Source of the DNA: Paracoccaceae bacterium
Lineage (GTDB): Bacteria > Pseudomonadota > Alphaproteobacteria > Rhodobacterales > Rhodobacteraceae
Direction: 5' to 3'
DNA length: 64,000 nucleotides
Assembly: GCA_023383015.1 (NCBI GenBank)
Contig: JAHDXW010000003.1
Location: 124,001-188,000 of the forward strand
Positions 25,980 to 34,084 of this stretch are shown piece by piece. Numbering within the stretch: the stretch's first letter is position 1; every line of letters begins with the position of its first letter. The notes below the pieces were generated by a model that saw only the letters and a program-made list of their open reading frames with translations, had not been told where the DNA came from and made no database searches. Made by a program: the position numbers and the translations under genes.

Positions 25980-27047
25980 TCAGCCCCCGAAGATCACGGC
26001 GTCGGGGATCACGAAGCTCGCGTCGCCGATGACGACCATGTAGCCGCCGCTCTGGGGAATGACCTCGAAGGCGATGTCGCCGTCGGACTCGGCCCGATCG
26101 AAGTTCACCGGCACGCCGCCTTCGTAGAAGATCGCGCGGGTCCTGCCGTCGGGCAGCGTGACGACCACCGTCCCCATGCCGTTGCCCTCGCGGATCACGC
26201 CGAAGTCGCACAGGCCCGTCGCGGCGCCGGCCGCGGTGGTGCACTCGACCATGCCCGTGGCGTGGAACTCCGTCCCCGGCACCAGCGCGTCTTCTTCGCC
26301 CTGCTGGACCGGAGCCGTGTCGGGAAGCTGCGTCGCGGTCTCGCCCGAGCTTTCGAAGAGGAAGTCGGCCGCGGCCCAGCCGCTGAAGGCAGGTTCGGAC
26401 AGCGTCGCGATGTTGCACCAGGTGCGGCCCTCGGCCATGCGGCAACCGAGGTTGCGCACCTCGAGCCCGTTCGGCAGCACGGTGAGCACCGGCGATCCGG
26501 TCGAGGGCGCGTCATGCAGCTTGAGCCCGCCGTCGGCCTGCACGCGCCAGAAGTCCGGGCCGCCCTGAAGGCCGTCGGCATAGTCGCCCTCGACGGCCTC
26601 GCCGGTCTCGCCGGTGATCGAGACGGCGAGCGTGTATTCCGACGACTCGCCCCTGCGCGCCGCATTGCGGTAGAGATAGACCGAGATCGAGTAGATGCCC
26701 GAGGTCGTCAGTTCGGCCGAGAAGCTGTTGATCTCGGGCACCAGGGTGCCGGTCATTTCGCTGACCGCGAGCGCCTGATCCCCGGGCCCGCGGCCCGGTT
26801 CGTAGACGTTGAAATAGGTCGACGTGCTGTCGGTGATGAGGCGGATGTCCATGCGCTGCCCGGCCTCGGCGCCGACCTTGTAGACGACGTATTCCCGGCC
26901 CGTGATGCTGTCGGTGATGGTCGTCTCGGTGGCGCCGGCGTCGAAGCGGATATCCATCGTCCGCATGTCCGGGTCCTGTGCGGCGGCGGGAAGGACCGCC
27001 GCCGCGGCGGAAAGCAGGGCGGCAAGGATTGCGGGGCGAAGGTGCAT
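25980..27047 (-). CDS. Secreted multi-domain protein: PliG-like domain, SH3 domain, C-terminal beta domain
   Basis: 355 residues from ATG 27047 (AGGAG 6 nt before; the ATG at 27053 is too close to it). Signal peptide ends AAAQ about residue 24. Domain 1 (about 30-145) is PliG-like, with YKVGAEAGQRM and RNAARRGESSEYTLAV. Domain 2 (about 170-240) looks like a bacterial SH3 (WRVQADGGLKLHDAPS, then W-C in RTWCNIA). Domain 3 (about 265-355) ends IPDAVIFGG. The same three-domain layout is found in 27436-28500. Likely periplasmic, perhaps binding peptidoglycan or an inhibitor; unproven. Confidence 0.8.
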   Translation of the reverse strand: MHLRPAILAALLSAAAAVLPAAAQDPDMRTMDIRFDAGATETTITDSITGREYVVYKVGAEAGQRMDIRLITDSTSTYFNVYEPGRGPGDQALAVSEMTGTLVPEINSFSAELTTSGIYSISVYLYRNAARRGESSEYTLAVSITGETGEAVEGDYADGLQGGPDFWRVQADGGLKLHDAPSTGSPVLTVLPNGLEVRNLGCRMAEGRTWCNIATLSEPAFSGWAAADFLFESSGETATQLPDTAPVQQGEEDALVPGTEFHATGMVECTTAAGAATGLCDFGVIREGNGMGTVVVTLPDGRTRAIFYEGGVPVNFDRAESDGDIAFEVIPQSGGYMVVIGDASFVIPDAVIFGG

Positions 27048-27080
27048 GGACATCTCCTGTTCAGGCTGTGGGAAGGTCGG

Positions 27081-27398
27081 TTACTGCTGCGACATGATCT
27101 CGCAGAAACCGTTCACGCCGTGGCGGCCGGTAAAGGCAACCAGCAGACCCTCCGGGCCCGTGGAGATATCGAAGACCACGCCGTGATACCCGCCCTGCCA
27201 GGCACTCGGGGCGACCTGCTCGATGTTCACCTTGTGGCCGTTGATCCACAGGTGGCCGCGGTCGTCGGTGTCGATGTTGTAGCCGCCCTGGTTGACCCCG
27301 CCTGCACATTCGGCGGCGAAGATCGGATAGCTGACATTCGCGGCGGCGGGCAGGGCCGCTGCAAGGGTCAGGGCAACTGCGGTGGTAAGGGCCTTCAT
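27081..27398 (-). CDS. Small secreted protein of unknown function
   Basis: 105 residues. Signal peptide ends AAAN about residue 21. The mature part has two Cys (AECAGG and GFCEIM), likely a disulfide, and beta-strand-rich sequence (GHLWINGHKVNIEQV). Not recognised. It lies between the two PliG-SH3 proteins and is transcribed with them. Confidence 0.7.
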   Translation of the reverse strand: MKALTTAVALTLAAALPAAANVSYPIFAAECAGGVNQGGYNIDTDDRGHLWINGHKVNIEQVAPSAWQGGYHGVVFDISTGPEGLLVAFTGRHGVNGFCEIMSQQ

Positions 27399-27435
27399 GG
27401 GTCTCTCCATTGTTTTCGAAGGTACGTCAGGTCGG

Positions 27436-28500
27436 TCAGCCGCCGAACAGGATGGCGTCCATGACGGTGAAGCGTTCGGTCGTCCCGATGTAGACGATGG
27501 ACGAGCCGCGGCCGGTGAACTCGGCATGGACGCCGCCCTGCGCGTTCGACGAGACGGCGCGGCCGCCCTCGAACTCGATCCGGCGCTGGATGCCGCTCGG
27601 CAGGTTGACGTAGAGCGAGGCGTTGCCGTTCCCGCGGCGGACCACGCCGAAGCGGCACTGCCGCTCGCGATTACCGATCAGGCAAGGCAGATTGCCCGTG
27701 GCGTTGAACACGGTCCCGCCGACCGTCGCGTCGCCGGGCAGTTGCGTGGCGCCCTCGCCGGGGCCCGGGGTCGGCGCCGAAGACGCGACCAGATAGCGCG
27801 CCGAGACCCAGCCGGTCGCGCGCGCGCCGTTCTCCCGGGAGACCTGGCACCACCGCGTCCCCGCCACGGTCGTGCAGCCCCTGTTGCGGACGACCTCGCC
27901 CTGGGCAAGCTGGTCCACGATCCCGTACGATGTTCCGGGGCCAGAGCGCATGTTCAGCCTGTCGCCGCTCGGCAGGCCGGTGACCCGCCAGTAGGCGGGC
28001 TCGCCGCCCACAGGCGTGTCGCCGGGCAGCTGCGTCGTCACGCCGCCGTCGGCCGCGCCGGTGATCGCGAGGTCCAGCCGGAAGGCGGACTGGAGGCCGG
28101 TCGATGGCACTTCCCGCAGGTGGCGGATGACGATCCGGTAGTCCCCGCTGGCCGAGATGCGGCCCACGTACCGGTTCAGTTCGGGCACCAGGGCGCCGAC
28201 GATGCTGCTGGTCGCCAGAGGACGGCCGTTCGGCCATGCACTTGGTCCGTAGAGAAGGAACTCGACGAGGCGCGTGTTGGAGGACAGCTTGACCTCGAGC
28301 GTCTGGCCGGCACTGGCCGTCAGGCGATAGATCACGCGTTCGGCGCCGGTCACCCTGTCCTGGATCGTTGCCGAACTCTGCCCCCGCTGAAACTCGACCC
28401 GATATCCCCTGTCCTCCAGGGTCTGCGCCCCGGCAGGATTCCCTTGCATCAGGCAGAAAAGCCCGACGATCAGTGCGCCTGCTACTCGTCCTATCGCCAT
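27436..28500 (-). CDS. Secreted multi-domain protein: PliG-like domain, SH3 domain, C-terminal beta domain
   Basis: 354 residues; signal peptide ends PAGAQ about residue 26. Domain 1 has YRLTASAGQTLEVKLS and SGDYRIVIRH (PliG-like). Domain 2 is a clearer bacterial SH3: LNMRSGPGTSYGIVDQLAQG and TRWCQVS. Domain 3 ends VMDAILFGG, matching the paralogue at 25980-27047. The linkers contain repeated TQLPGDTPVGG-type segments. Probably arisen by duplication of a whole gene. Confidence 0.82.
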   Translation of the reverse strand: MAIGRVAGALIVGLFCLMQGNPAGAQTLEDRGYRVEFQRGQSSATIQDRVTGAERVIYRLTASAGQTLEVKLSSNTRLVEFLLYGPSAWPNGRPLATSSIVGALVPELNRYVGRISASGDYRIVIRHLREVPSTGLQSAFRLDLAITGAADGGVTTQLPGDTPVGGEPAYWRVTGLPSGDRLNMRSGPGTSYGIVDQLAQGEVVRNRGCTTVAGTRWCQVSRENGARATGWVSARYLVASSAPTPGPGEGATQLPGDATVGGTVFNATGNLPCLIGNRERQCRFGVVRRGNGNASLYVNLPSGIQRRIEFEGGRAVSSNAQGGVHAEFTGRGSSIVYIGTTERFTVMDAILFGG

Positions 28501-28609
28501 GTCCAATCCTCGGGTAATCGCTGTGTCCGCCAGCAAGGGGACTCGCTTCCCGCACGGCCCTGCCCCGGAACGGTCCTGCCGTTCCCGGGCAGGGCTGCAG
28601 GATCTTGCG

Positions 28610-29149
28610 CTACTGGATCCGGCCGGCCCAGACGTCGGCGACCCGGCCGTTGTCGCCCATCGCGCAGGTCATGTACTTGTGGCCCACCGCGGTCTCGACG
28701 AGGTAGTCGTTCGGGCCGCGCACGACGGTGCGCGTGACGTGCACGTGGTGCACGTCGACGTTGTGGTTGCCCGCAACGATGTCGGCGCAAGAGGCCAGCG
28801 CGAAGCTCGGAACCTCCTGCGCCTCGGTGCGCCCGCGGTGCGGGGTGCGGTTCGCCCGCTCCTGATGGCCCGCGTCGTAGCCCTGCGAGTAGGCGGCACT
28901 CGCCCGCGACGCGTCGTAGTCGTGGCCGTGCAGAGCGTCGCGATAGCCGCGCTCGAAGTCGGCCGTGGACTTGGCATCGCTCGGGCCCTGACCGTCGCGA
29001 TAGTGGTGCTCGTTGTGCGACAGAGCGGCGATCCCCAGCAAGGTAAGGGCGCCCGCAATCGCCTCCGCATCCGGGCCGGCGGCCACGGGGCCTGCGGCCG
29101 TCCCGAGCGCGATCGCCAGCGATGCGGCAAGTGTCCGTGCAGTCTTCAT
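28610..29149 (-). CDS. Secreted small protein with Gly/Tyr-rich middle and Cys-containing C-terminal domain
   Basis: 179 residues; signal peptide ends PVAAG about residue 25. A middle segment has repeated G-Y/A-Y motifs (FERGYRDALHG, AAYSQGYDAGHQE). The C-terminal domain (about 115-179) has two Cys (ASCADIV, YMTCAMG) and resembles the lipoprotein at 25629-25928. First gene of the leftward secreted-protein cluster; the 436-bp gap upstream holds its promoter. Confidence 0.7.
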   Translation of the reverse strand: MKTARTLAASLAIALGTAAGPVAAGPDAEAIAGALTLLGIAALSHNEHHYRDGQGPSDAKSTADFERGYRDALHGHDYDASRASAAYSQGYDAGHQERANRTPHRGRTEAQEVPSFALASCADIVAGNHNVDVHHVHVTRTVVRGPNDYLVETAVGHKYMTCAMGDNGRVADVWAGRIQ

Positions 29150-29585
29150 CACCTTCTCCTCACTCTCAAAGTCCTTCGCGTCACCGGCGGTGCGCGGTGC
29201 ATCCTTCCGGACGCCCGGCACGCCCGGCGCATCAACCCCGCGTGCGCCGGTGGACCCGGCGAAAACGGAAACATCGTGCTGTCGGGCCGCTCGCGTGCAG
29301 CACGACAGCACGATCAGCGATACGTGGTCACCTGCGCGGCAACCGGGGCAACCCCCACCAAAGCGGCGGATTGCCGATGTTTCGCTGCCCTCCAGTCACC
29401 GCGGTACCGACACCGGCACCACGGGGGAATCATGGCGGGCAGGGGGGAATATCCCCCTTACGCGGCGGCGTGTCGTTAGGCGCGCGTCTCAAGTTTCTTT
29501 GTGGCAGCGTCTCACGACGAGGGGCTATACAGGCATTGAGCGCCGGTGGCCGGACGACTCCCCCCGTGAGTGCCCGAGGTATACG
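29150..29585. promoter_or_regulatory. Divergent control region with paired GCGTCTCA repeats
   Basis: This 436-bp gap lies between the leftward secreted-protein gene and the rightward AraC-type regulator. Two direct GCGTCTCA copies (29484-29491 and 29507-29514) lie 23 bp apart, about two helical turns, the usual layout of AraC-family sites. No gene is seen. Confidence 0.4.
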
Positions 29586-30671
29586 ATGACAGAGCAGTTC
29601 CGCGGGAAGGGTCTGGAGGCGCCTGTTCCGCACTTCCTCTACGATACCCGCGGCTGGAGACAGGCCGATGCCGTCGATTTCGGGCGCGAGGTAGTCCGCC
29701 GGACCTACGACCTGGGCCTGTCGCGCGACCGGGCGGATCACTGGTTTCACACCGACATCTGGTTCGTGGGGCCTCTCCTCTTCGCGGCGAACGCCGGAGA
29801 TGGCCACACGCTCCTGCGCGAGGCCCGGCACCTTGCCTCCAACCCCGGCAACTATCTCAAGCTCCAGATCTTCGAGCAGCCGGGCGGCGTCCTGTTCGGC
29901 CCCGACGCCAGCGAACCGCTCGAGCCGCGTGCCGTCCACCTGATCGACCAGTCCCGTCCGTACCGGCAGCAGATGGCGGCCGGGCGCAACCGGACCGTCT
30001 TCATTCCTCACTCGCTTCTCGAGTATCGCCCCGGTGCCCCCGCCTACATCCGCCTTGCCGCCGAAAGCGCCGATGGCGGCTTCCTGGCCCGCAGCACGGC
30101 GGCGCTCTTCGAGCAGTTGCCCAGCCTGACGGTCGGCGACGCGGCCGGCGTTGCCGGGGCATATGCCGGCCTCGTGAGGGCGCTGCTTGATTGGCGCCTT
30201 TCCCGTCTCGGAGGAGAAGGCATCCGCTCGGTGCGGCTCGATGCGGCAAGGCGGTACATCGAGGCGAACCTCCATGATCCCGGCCTGAAGCCCGACGACG
30301 TGCTCGGCGTGGTCGGCGCATCGCGCGCCACCATCTTTCGCGACTTCGCGCCCCTGGGCGGTCTCGAAGCATACATCCGCGAGCGCCGGCTGGACCGCGC
30401 ATACCGAACCCTGTCCATGAGCGCGCCGCAACGGGGTGTCGTCGGGGCGGTCGCCGATGCCTCGGGGTTTCCCTCTACCGCGGAGTTGAGCCGGTCCTTC
30501 CAGCGCCGATATGGCGTGTCGCCGACGGACGTGGTCGGTCAATGGCACAAGGCGCTGGTGGCAGAGCCCGCGGCCCCCCCGCGAGCACGGGAGGGCCTGC
30601 TCGAGGCCATGCGTGCCGTCTATCACTGGTCAAATCCGGAAGATCCGGCAGACCGTTTCGACGCCAGGTAA
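29586..30671 (+). CDS. AraC-family transcriptional regulator
   Basis: 361 residues from ATG 29586. A long N-terminal sensing domain (about 1-215) carries no clear family signature. The C-terminal AraC/XylS DNA-binding domain (about 220-325) has helix ARRYIEANLHDPGL, VVGASRATIFRDF and ELSRSFQRRYGVSPTDV. The divergent arrangement suggests control of the secreted-protein cluster and of itself. Confidence 0.9.
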   Translation: MTEQFRGKGLEAPVPHFLYDTRGWRQADAVDFGREVVRRTYDLGLSRDRADHWFHTDIWFVGPLLFAANAGDGHTLLREARHLASNPGNYLKLQIFEQPGGVLFGPDASEPLEPRAVHLIDQSRPYRQQMAAGRNRTVFIPHSLLEYRPGAPAYIRLAAESADGGFLARSTAALFEQLPSLTVGDAAGVAGAYAGLVRALLDWRLSRLGGEGIRSVRLDAARRYIEANLHDPGLKPDDVLGVVGASRATIFRDFAPLGGLEAYIRERRLDRAYRTLSMSAPQRGVVGAVADASGFPSTAELSRSFQRRYGVSPTDVVGQWHKALVAEPAAPPRAREGLLEAMRAVYHWSNPEDPADRFDAR

Positions 30672-30801
30672 GCCATCCCTCCGAGGGTACTGCCAGGAGG
30701 CCGACTTTCGCCCGCCGTGCGGCGCAAGTCCAGTCACTGCCGGCACCTGCCCGCCGTCCGGATGGCGAGATCAACGGATGCGGCGGGCCGTCCGACCCGC
30801 G

Positions 30802-30990
30802 CTAGGGGATGTCCACCTTCGCCGTGTCCTGACGGCTGGGTAGTGTGCTGAAGTCGGGCACTGCCCGTTCAAGGCTGATCGGCCGTAGCGGGCTCTCGAC
30901 GAACCCGGTCGTCCACCCGAGCGCCATCCCGAACAGCACCGTCATCGTCAAGCAGATCCGGATGGCGGCGTCGCCGCAGTCGGGCTGCCG
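30802..30990 (-). pseudogene. Internal fragment of an IS5-type transposase
   Basis: Leftward, the frame reads RQPDCGDAAIRICLTMTVLF on to QDTAKVDIP and stop, matching about residues 46-112 of the intact transposase at 17181-18113. Both ends are missing. The fragment abuts the truncated phage capsid-protease gene at about 30990, marking the left edge of the prophage remnant. Confidence 0.85.
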
Positions 30991-31405
30991 CCGAGGTGCT
31001 GGCGCTCTGCGAACGCCACGCGCTGGGCGCGGGCTTCGCCGCCGATCTGATCCGCCGCGGACTCTCGCACGATCCCGCCCGGGCGGCGATCCTCGACAAG
31101 CTGGCCGAGGCCGATGCACCGGTGGCCCGGGGATCGGAGCCTGTGGCCGCGACGGCCCGCGGCACCGGGGCGGCAGATGCTGCCTATCGCGACGCCATGT
31201 CCGAAGCGCTTCTGCACCGCCATAACCCGGGCCGGGCCCAACTGACCGACCGGGCGCGGGAGTTCCGCGGCCTGACCCTCCTCGAACTGGCCCGCCACGC
31301 GCTTGACCGGCGCGGGATCGCCACGCGCGGCATGTCGAAGATGGAACTCGCGACCGAAGCCCTGATCGGCCGCTCGGGACTGCATTCGACCAGCGACTTC
31401 CCCCT
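30990..31405 (+). pseudogene. Internal fragment of phage prohead protease/major capsid fusion protein
   Basis: The frame encodes AAEVLALCERHALGAGFAAD, then AAILDKLAEAD, then RAREFRGLTLLELARHALD and LHSTSDFP. These segments belong to the linker between the protease and capsid parts of fused prohead protease/major capsid proteins in Rhodobacteraceae prophages. The 5' part is replaced by the IS5 fragment; the 3' part jumps at about 31405 into a head-tail joining gene. It cannot make a functional capsid. Confidence 0.75.
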
Positions 31406-31408
31406 GGC

Positions 31409-31636
31409 GTGCCGGTCGCTGTCCACGTCATGCTGCGGCGGCCGGATGCGGTGACGGATTTTGGCGAAGGCCGGTTTGTCACCGACAGCGTGATCATCGA
31501 TGTCGAATGCGCCGCGCTGGGCACCCTTGCCCCGGGCGACACGCTCGAGATCGCGGGCGTGATCTACGAAGTGCGGGGCGAACCCCTGCGCGATGCCCTG
31601 CGCCACGTCTGGAAAGCCGAGGCGCGCGAGGTATGA
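31409..31636 (+). CDS. Phage head-tail joining protein, N-terminally truncated
   Basis: 75 residues from a GTG at 31409: VMLRRPDAVTDFGE, then TLAPGDTLEIAG and LRDALRHVWKAEAREV, the C-terminal two thirds of a head-tail connector. Full family members are about 100-110 residues, so the first about 30 were lost in the deletion that fused it to the capsid fragment. It overlaps the next gene by 4 nt. Confidence 0.65.
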   Translation: MPVAVHVMLRRPDAVTDFGEGRFVTDSVIIDVECAALGTLAPGDTLEIAGVIYEVRGEPLRDALRHVWKAEAREV

Positions 31637-32274
31637 AGATCGGCGCCAGCATCGAAGGCGATCAGACCGCGGTCGCCACCGAGATCCTGCAAGGGGCCGA
31701 GGCCGCCGTAACCCGCGGCGTCTTTGCCGTTGGGCGAGACCTGCGCGACGACTGGCGCGGGCAGGTTCGAGCATCGGGGCTTGGGTCGCGCCTCGCCAAC
31801 TCCGTCCGTCAAGCCGACTTTCCGCGATCGGGCACGTCCCTTCGCGCCGCCAGCCTCGTCTGGACCAAGGCCCCCGACATCTTGCACGCCTTCGACGGCG
31901 GCGTGCTGATCCGCGGCAAAGATGGCCTCTGGCTGGCGATCCCTCTGCCCGCTGCGGGCCTCACCGGCCTCGGCCGCCAACGGATCACACCCTGGCGCTG
32001 GGAACAACGCACCGGCATGCGCCTGCGCTTCGTCTATCGCCGCAATGGACCAAGCCTGCTGGTTGCCGATGATGCGCGGCTGAACAGCCGCGGGCTTGCG
32101 GCGGCAAAAGGCGGTCGGCGGCGGCGCGATGGGGTTTTGACCGGGGCGCAAACCGTGCCGGTGTTCCTGCTGTTGCGGCAGGTGAAGATGCCGAAAAAGC
32201 TGGACCTCGATGGGTTGGCGCGGGAAGCGACGGCGCGGCTGCCCGGGGCGATCCTGGGGGCGTGGAAGGGGTGA
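31633..32274 (+). CDS. Phage structural protein, DUF6441-like
   Basis: 213 residues, starting MKIGASIEG. It has DWRGQVRASGLGSRLANSVR and AIPLPAAG segments, which I associate with DUF6441-type minor structural proteins encoded between head-tail joining and tail genes. The function is probably in head-tail or tail-end completion; assigned by position and recall. Confidence 0.65.
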   Translation: MKIGASIEGDQTAVATEILQGAEAAVTRGVFAVGRDLRDDWRGQVRASGLGSRLANSVRQADFPRSGTSLRAASLVWTKAPDILHAFDGGVLIRGKDGLWLAIPLPAAGLTGLGRQRITPWRWEQRTGMRLRFVYRRNGPSLLVADDARLNSRGLAAAKGGRRRRDGVLTGAQTVPVFLLLRQVKMPKKLDLDGLAREATARLPGAILGAWKG

Positions 32275-32284
32275 CGGCTTGATT

Positions 32285-32303
32285 TGGACCATATGATAGT
32301 CCA
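32285..32303. promoter_or_regulatory. Inverted repeat overlapping a -10-like TATGAT, toxin-antitoxin operator
   Basis: TGGAC (32285-32289) and GTCCA (32299-32303) flank 9 bp containing TATGAT (32292-32297). A GGAGG ribosome site follows, then the antitoxin ATG at 32330. The layout fits autorepression by a Phd-like antitoxin. Confidence 0.5.
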
Positions 32304-32329
32304 TATTACCCCCATCACTGGAGGCTTCC

Positions 32330-32587
32330 ATGCAGATTTCCATCACCGAGGCCAAGGGCCATCTGACCGAACTCGTGCGCCGCGCCGAGGCGGGAGATGA
32401 AGTTGTGCTGACACGGCATGGCAAAGCTGCCGTCAGGCTGGTTCCCGTCGTCCCTGCGGTGACACGCGATCGCCGCCGCGCGGTCATGGAGGCTGCCCAG
32501 CGCAGCGCAATGGCAAAGATCGCGGCTGGGGCGAGTGCCGCCCGCAGCCAGGATTTCCTCTATGATGACGATGGCCTGCCGAAGTGA
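32330..32587 (+). CDS. Type II antitoxin, Phd/YefM family
   Basis: 85 residues. N-terminal MQISITEAKGHLTELVRRAE then DEVVLTRHGKAAVRLVPV is the Phd/YefM DNA-binding fold. The C-terminal tail (RSQDFLYDDDGLPK) is the usual acidic toxin-binding segment. It overlaps the PIN toxin gene by 4 nt. Confidence 0.92.
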   Translation: MQISITEAKGHLTELVRRAEAGDEVVLTRHGKAAVRLVPVVPAVTRDRRRAVMEAAQRSAMAKIAAGASAARSQDFLYDDDGLPK

Positions 32588-32985
32588 TCGCCGTTGATAC
32601 CTCTGCCTTGATGGCAATCCTTCTGGGCGAGCCCGACGCCGACATCGTGATGCAGGCCCTCGATGGAGCGGAAGCCCTGTGCATTTCGGCGGGAACGCTC
32701 GCCGAGGCCATGATCGTCGCCGATCGCCGCTCGGTGGGCGCCGAAATGCAGCAGCTGATCGAAGGGCTGGGAATTGAAGTTGTCGCCGTGACACAGTCAG
32801 GGGCCGATGCCGTAGCGGCCGCCTATCGGACTTGGGGAAAGGGCATCCATCCGGCCGGGTTGAACTTCGGTGATTGCTTTGCCTATGGACTGGCGGCGGA
32901 ACGAAACTGCCCCCTTCTTTTCGTCGGGGAAGATTTCGGCAAGACCGATGTGAGGCTTGCCGCACCGCGCCGCGACGAACCCTAA
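32584..32985 (+). CDS. VapC-type PIN-domain toxin ribonuclease
   Basis: 133 residues. PIN acidic residues are visible: D5 in IAVDTSALMA, E in GTLAEAMIV, and D in LNFGDCFAYGLA, with a further D in VGEDFGKTD. VapC toxins cleave specific RNAs, often tRNA or rRNA. Antitoxin and toxin sit inside the prophage tail-gene region, so they look like cargo that stabilises the prophage. Confidence 0.92.
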   Translation: MIAVDTSALMAILLGEPDADIVMQALDGAEALCISAGTLAEAMIVADRRSVGAEMQQLIEGLGIEVVAVTQSGADAVAAAYRTWGKGIHPAGLNFGDCFAYGLAAERNCPLLFVGEDFGKTDVRLAAPRRDEP

Positions 32986-33488
32986 TCTGGCATCTGAAGC
33001 CCAATCACCGGCAATCGGTCTTCGTCGCTGAGCGCCTGGTTCAATGCAAGAAGCCGGGATCTGGAAATGAGGCGCTGGCCGACCCACGATGCGGGCAACG
33101 TCGCGATCACCGGATGCTCGGGCCCGTTGTAGAAGACGGTGCCCTTGCAGCGGTCGAAATCGAGATCGAAGATCAGAAGATGATCTGCCCGGGTTTCCAC
33201 CGGGCGAAATGCTGGCCCCAAACCGCGGCCGGTCGCTTTAACCTGCACCGTCTTTCCGCAAGGGCTGCGACCGTCAATGCCTGGATGCGACTTGTTGCTC
33301 ACCAGCTTGATCCCGAGAAGCTCGACCGCCAGCGCCTCTCCGATATCGCGCACAAGGTTTCCGTCCAGCGTGTAATCGAGACTGACCTCGTGGCCGCCGC
33401 GGGCGAGAAGCTCTTTGTAGTATTCGCGGACACGGTTTCGGGCGGCAACCAAGTCGGCAATGGCCGGAGGCAGATCGAAAACTTGCAT
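32982..33488 (-). CDS. DUF6998-like protein with PD-(D/E)XK nuclease-like core
   Basis: 168 residues on the strand opposite to the phage genes. The core HPGIDGRSPCGKTVQVKATG has the spaced Asp then Q-V-K of restriction-endonuclease-like folds, and an upstream E in GEALAVELLGIKLV could complete the site. It overlaps the VapC gene tail to tail by 4 bp. Probably a cargo gene, possibly defensive. Confidence 0.6.
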   Translation of the reverse strand: MQVFDLPPAIADLVAARNRVREYYKELLARGGHEVSLDYTLDGNLVRDIGEALAVELLGIKLVSNKSHPGIDGRSPCGKTVQVKATGRGLGPAFRPVETRADHLLIFDLDFDRCKGTVFYNGPEHPVIATLPASWVGQRLISRSRLLALNQALSDEDRLPVIGLQMPD

Positions 33489-33615
33489 TCGCTATCCCAT
33501 ACAAGCAGTTGAACCATCACGTGCGAACCTAGCCGTCAAGCGCTGAGTTGTCCAAGCGACAAGAAAAGGCCACGCGCAAGGCCCTCTGGCCCAAGAGACC
33601 GATCGGAAGCCGCCA

Positions 33616-34056
33616 ATGCCCACGCAATCCACGGCCGAGCGCTTGCTCGTGTCGCTCCATAGCCTATTGTCCGGCGCCATGCCGTTGGGGGCCAAGGTGC
33701 TGCGTAACGCGATCCTGCCCGAGAAGGTGCCTGCGGCCGGGGTGGTGATCCTGCGCGATGGCGATCCGGGGCCGCCGGAGGTGTGGCTTTCCCCGCCCGG
33801 CTACTACTACGAACACCGGGCCGAGATCGAAGTGGTGGTGGACGGGAATCCCGCCGCCCGTGATGCCGCCTTCGACGCTCTGCGCCTTGCGATCGGCTCG
33901 GCGCTGGCTGCCGACCGGACGCTGGGCGGCTTTTGCGACTACATCACGCCCGAGGCGCCGGAACCGGTGCTGCTGGCGATTGACGGCAACGAGGGTCTGA
34001 AGGCGGCAGTGATCCCGGTGATCATCGCCTACGCCACGACCGACCCGCTTCTCTGA
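33616..34056 (+). CDS. Phage tail completion/tail terminator-like protein (DUF3168 type)
   Basis: 146 residues, starting MPTQSTAERLLVSLHSLL, with EIEVVVDGNPAARDAAFDAL. Length, position between head-tail joining and tail-tube genes and the GNPAARDA pattern fit the tail terminator family. Confidence 0.6.
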   Translation: MPTQSTAERLLVSLHSLLSGAMPLGAKVLRNAILPEKVPAAGVVILRDGDPGPPEVWLSPPGYYYEHRAEIEVVVDGNPAARDAAFDALRLAIGSALAADRTLGGFCDYITPEAPEPVLLAIDGNEGLKAAVIPVIIAYATTDPLL

Positions 34057-34084
34057 CCTGACACCCTCCCGAAAGGACTGACAC

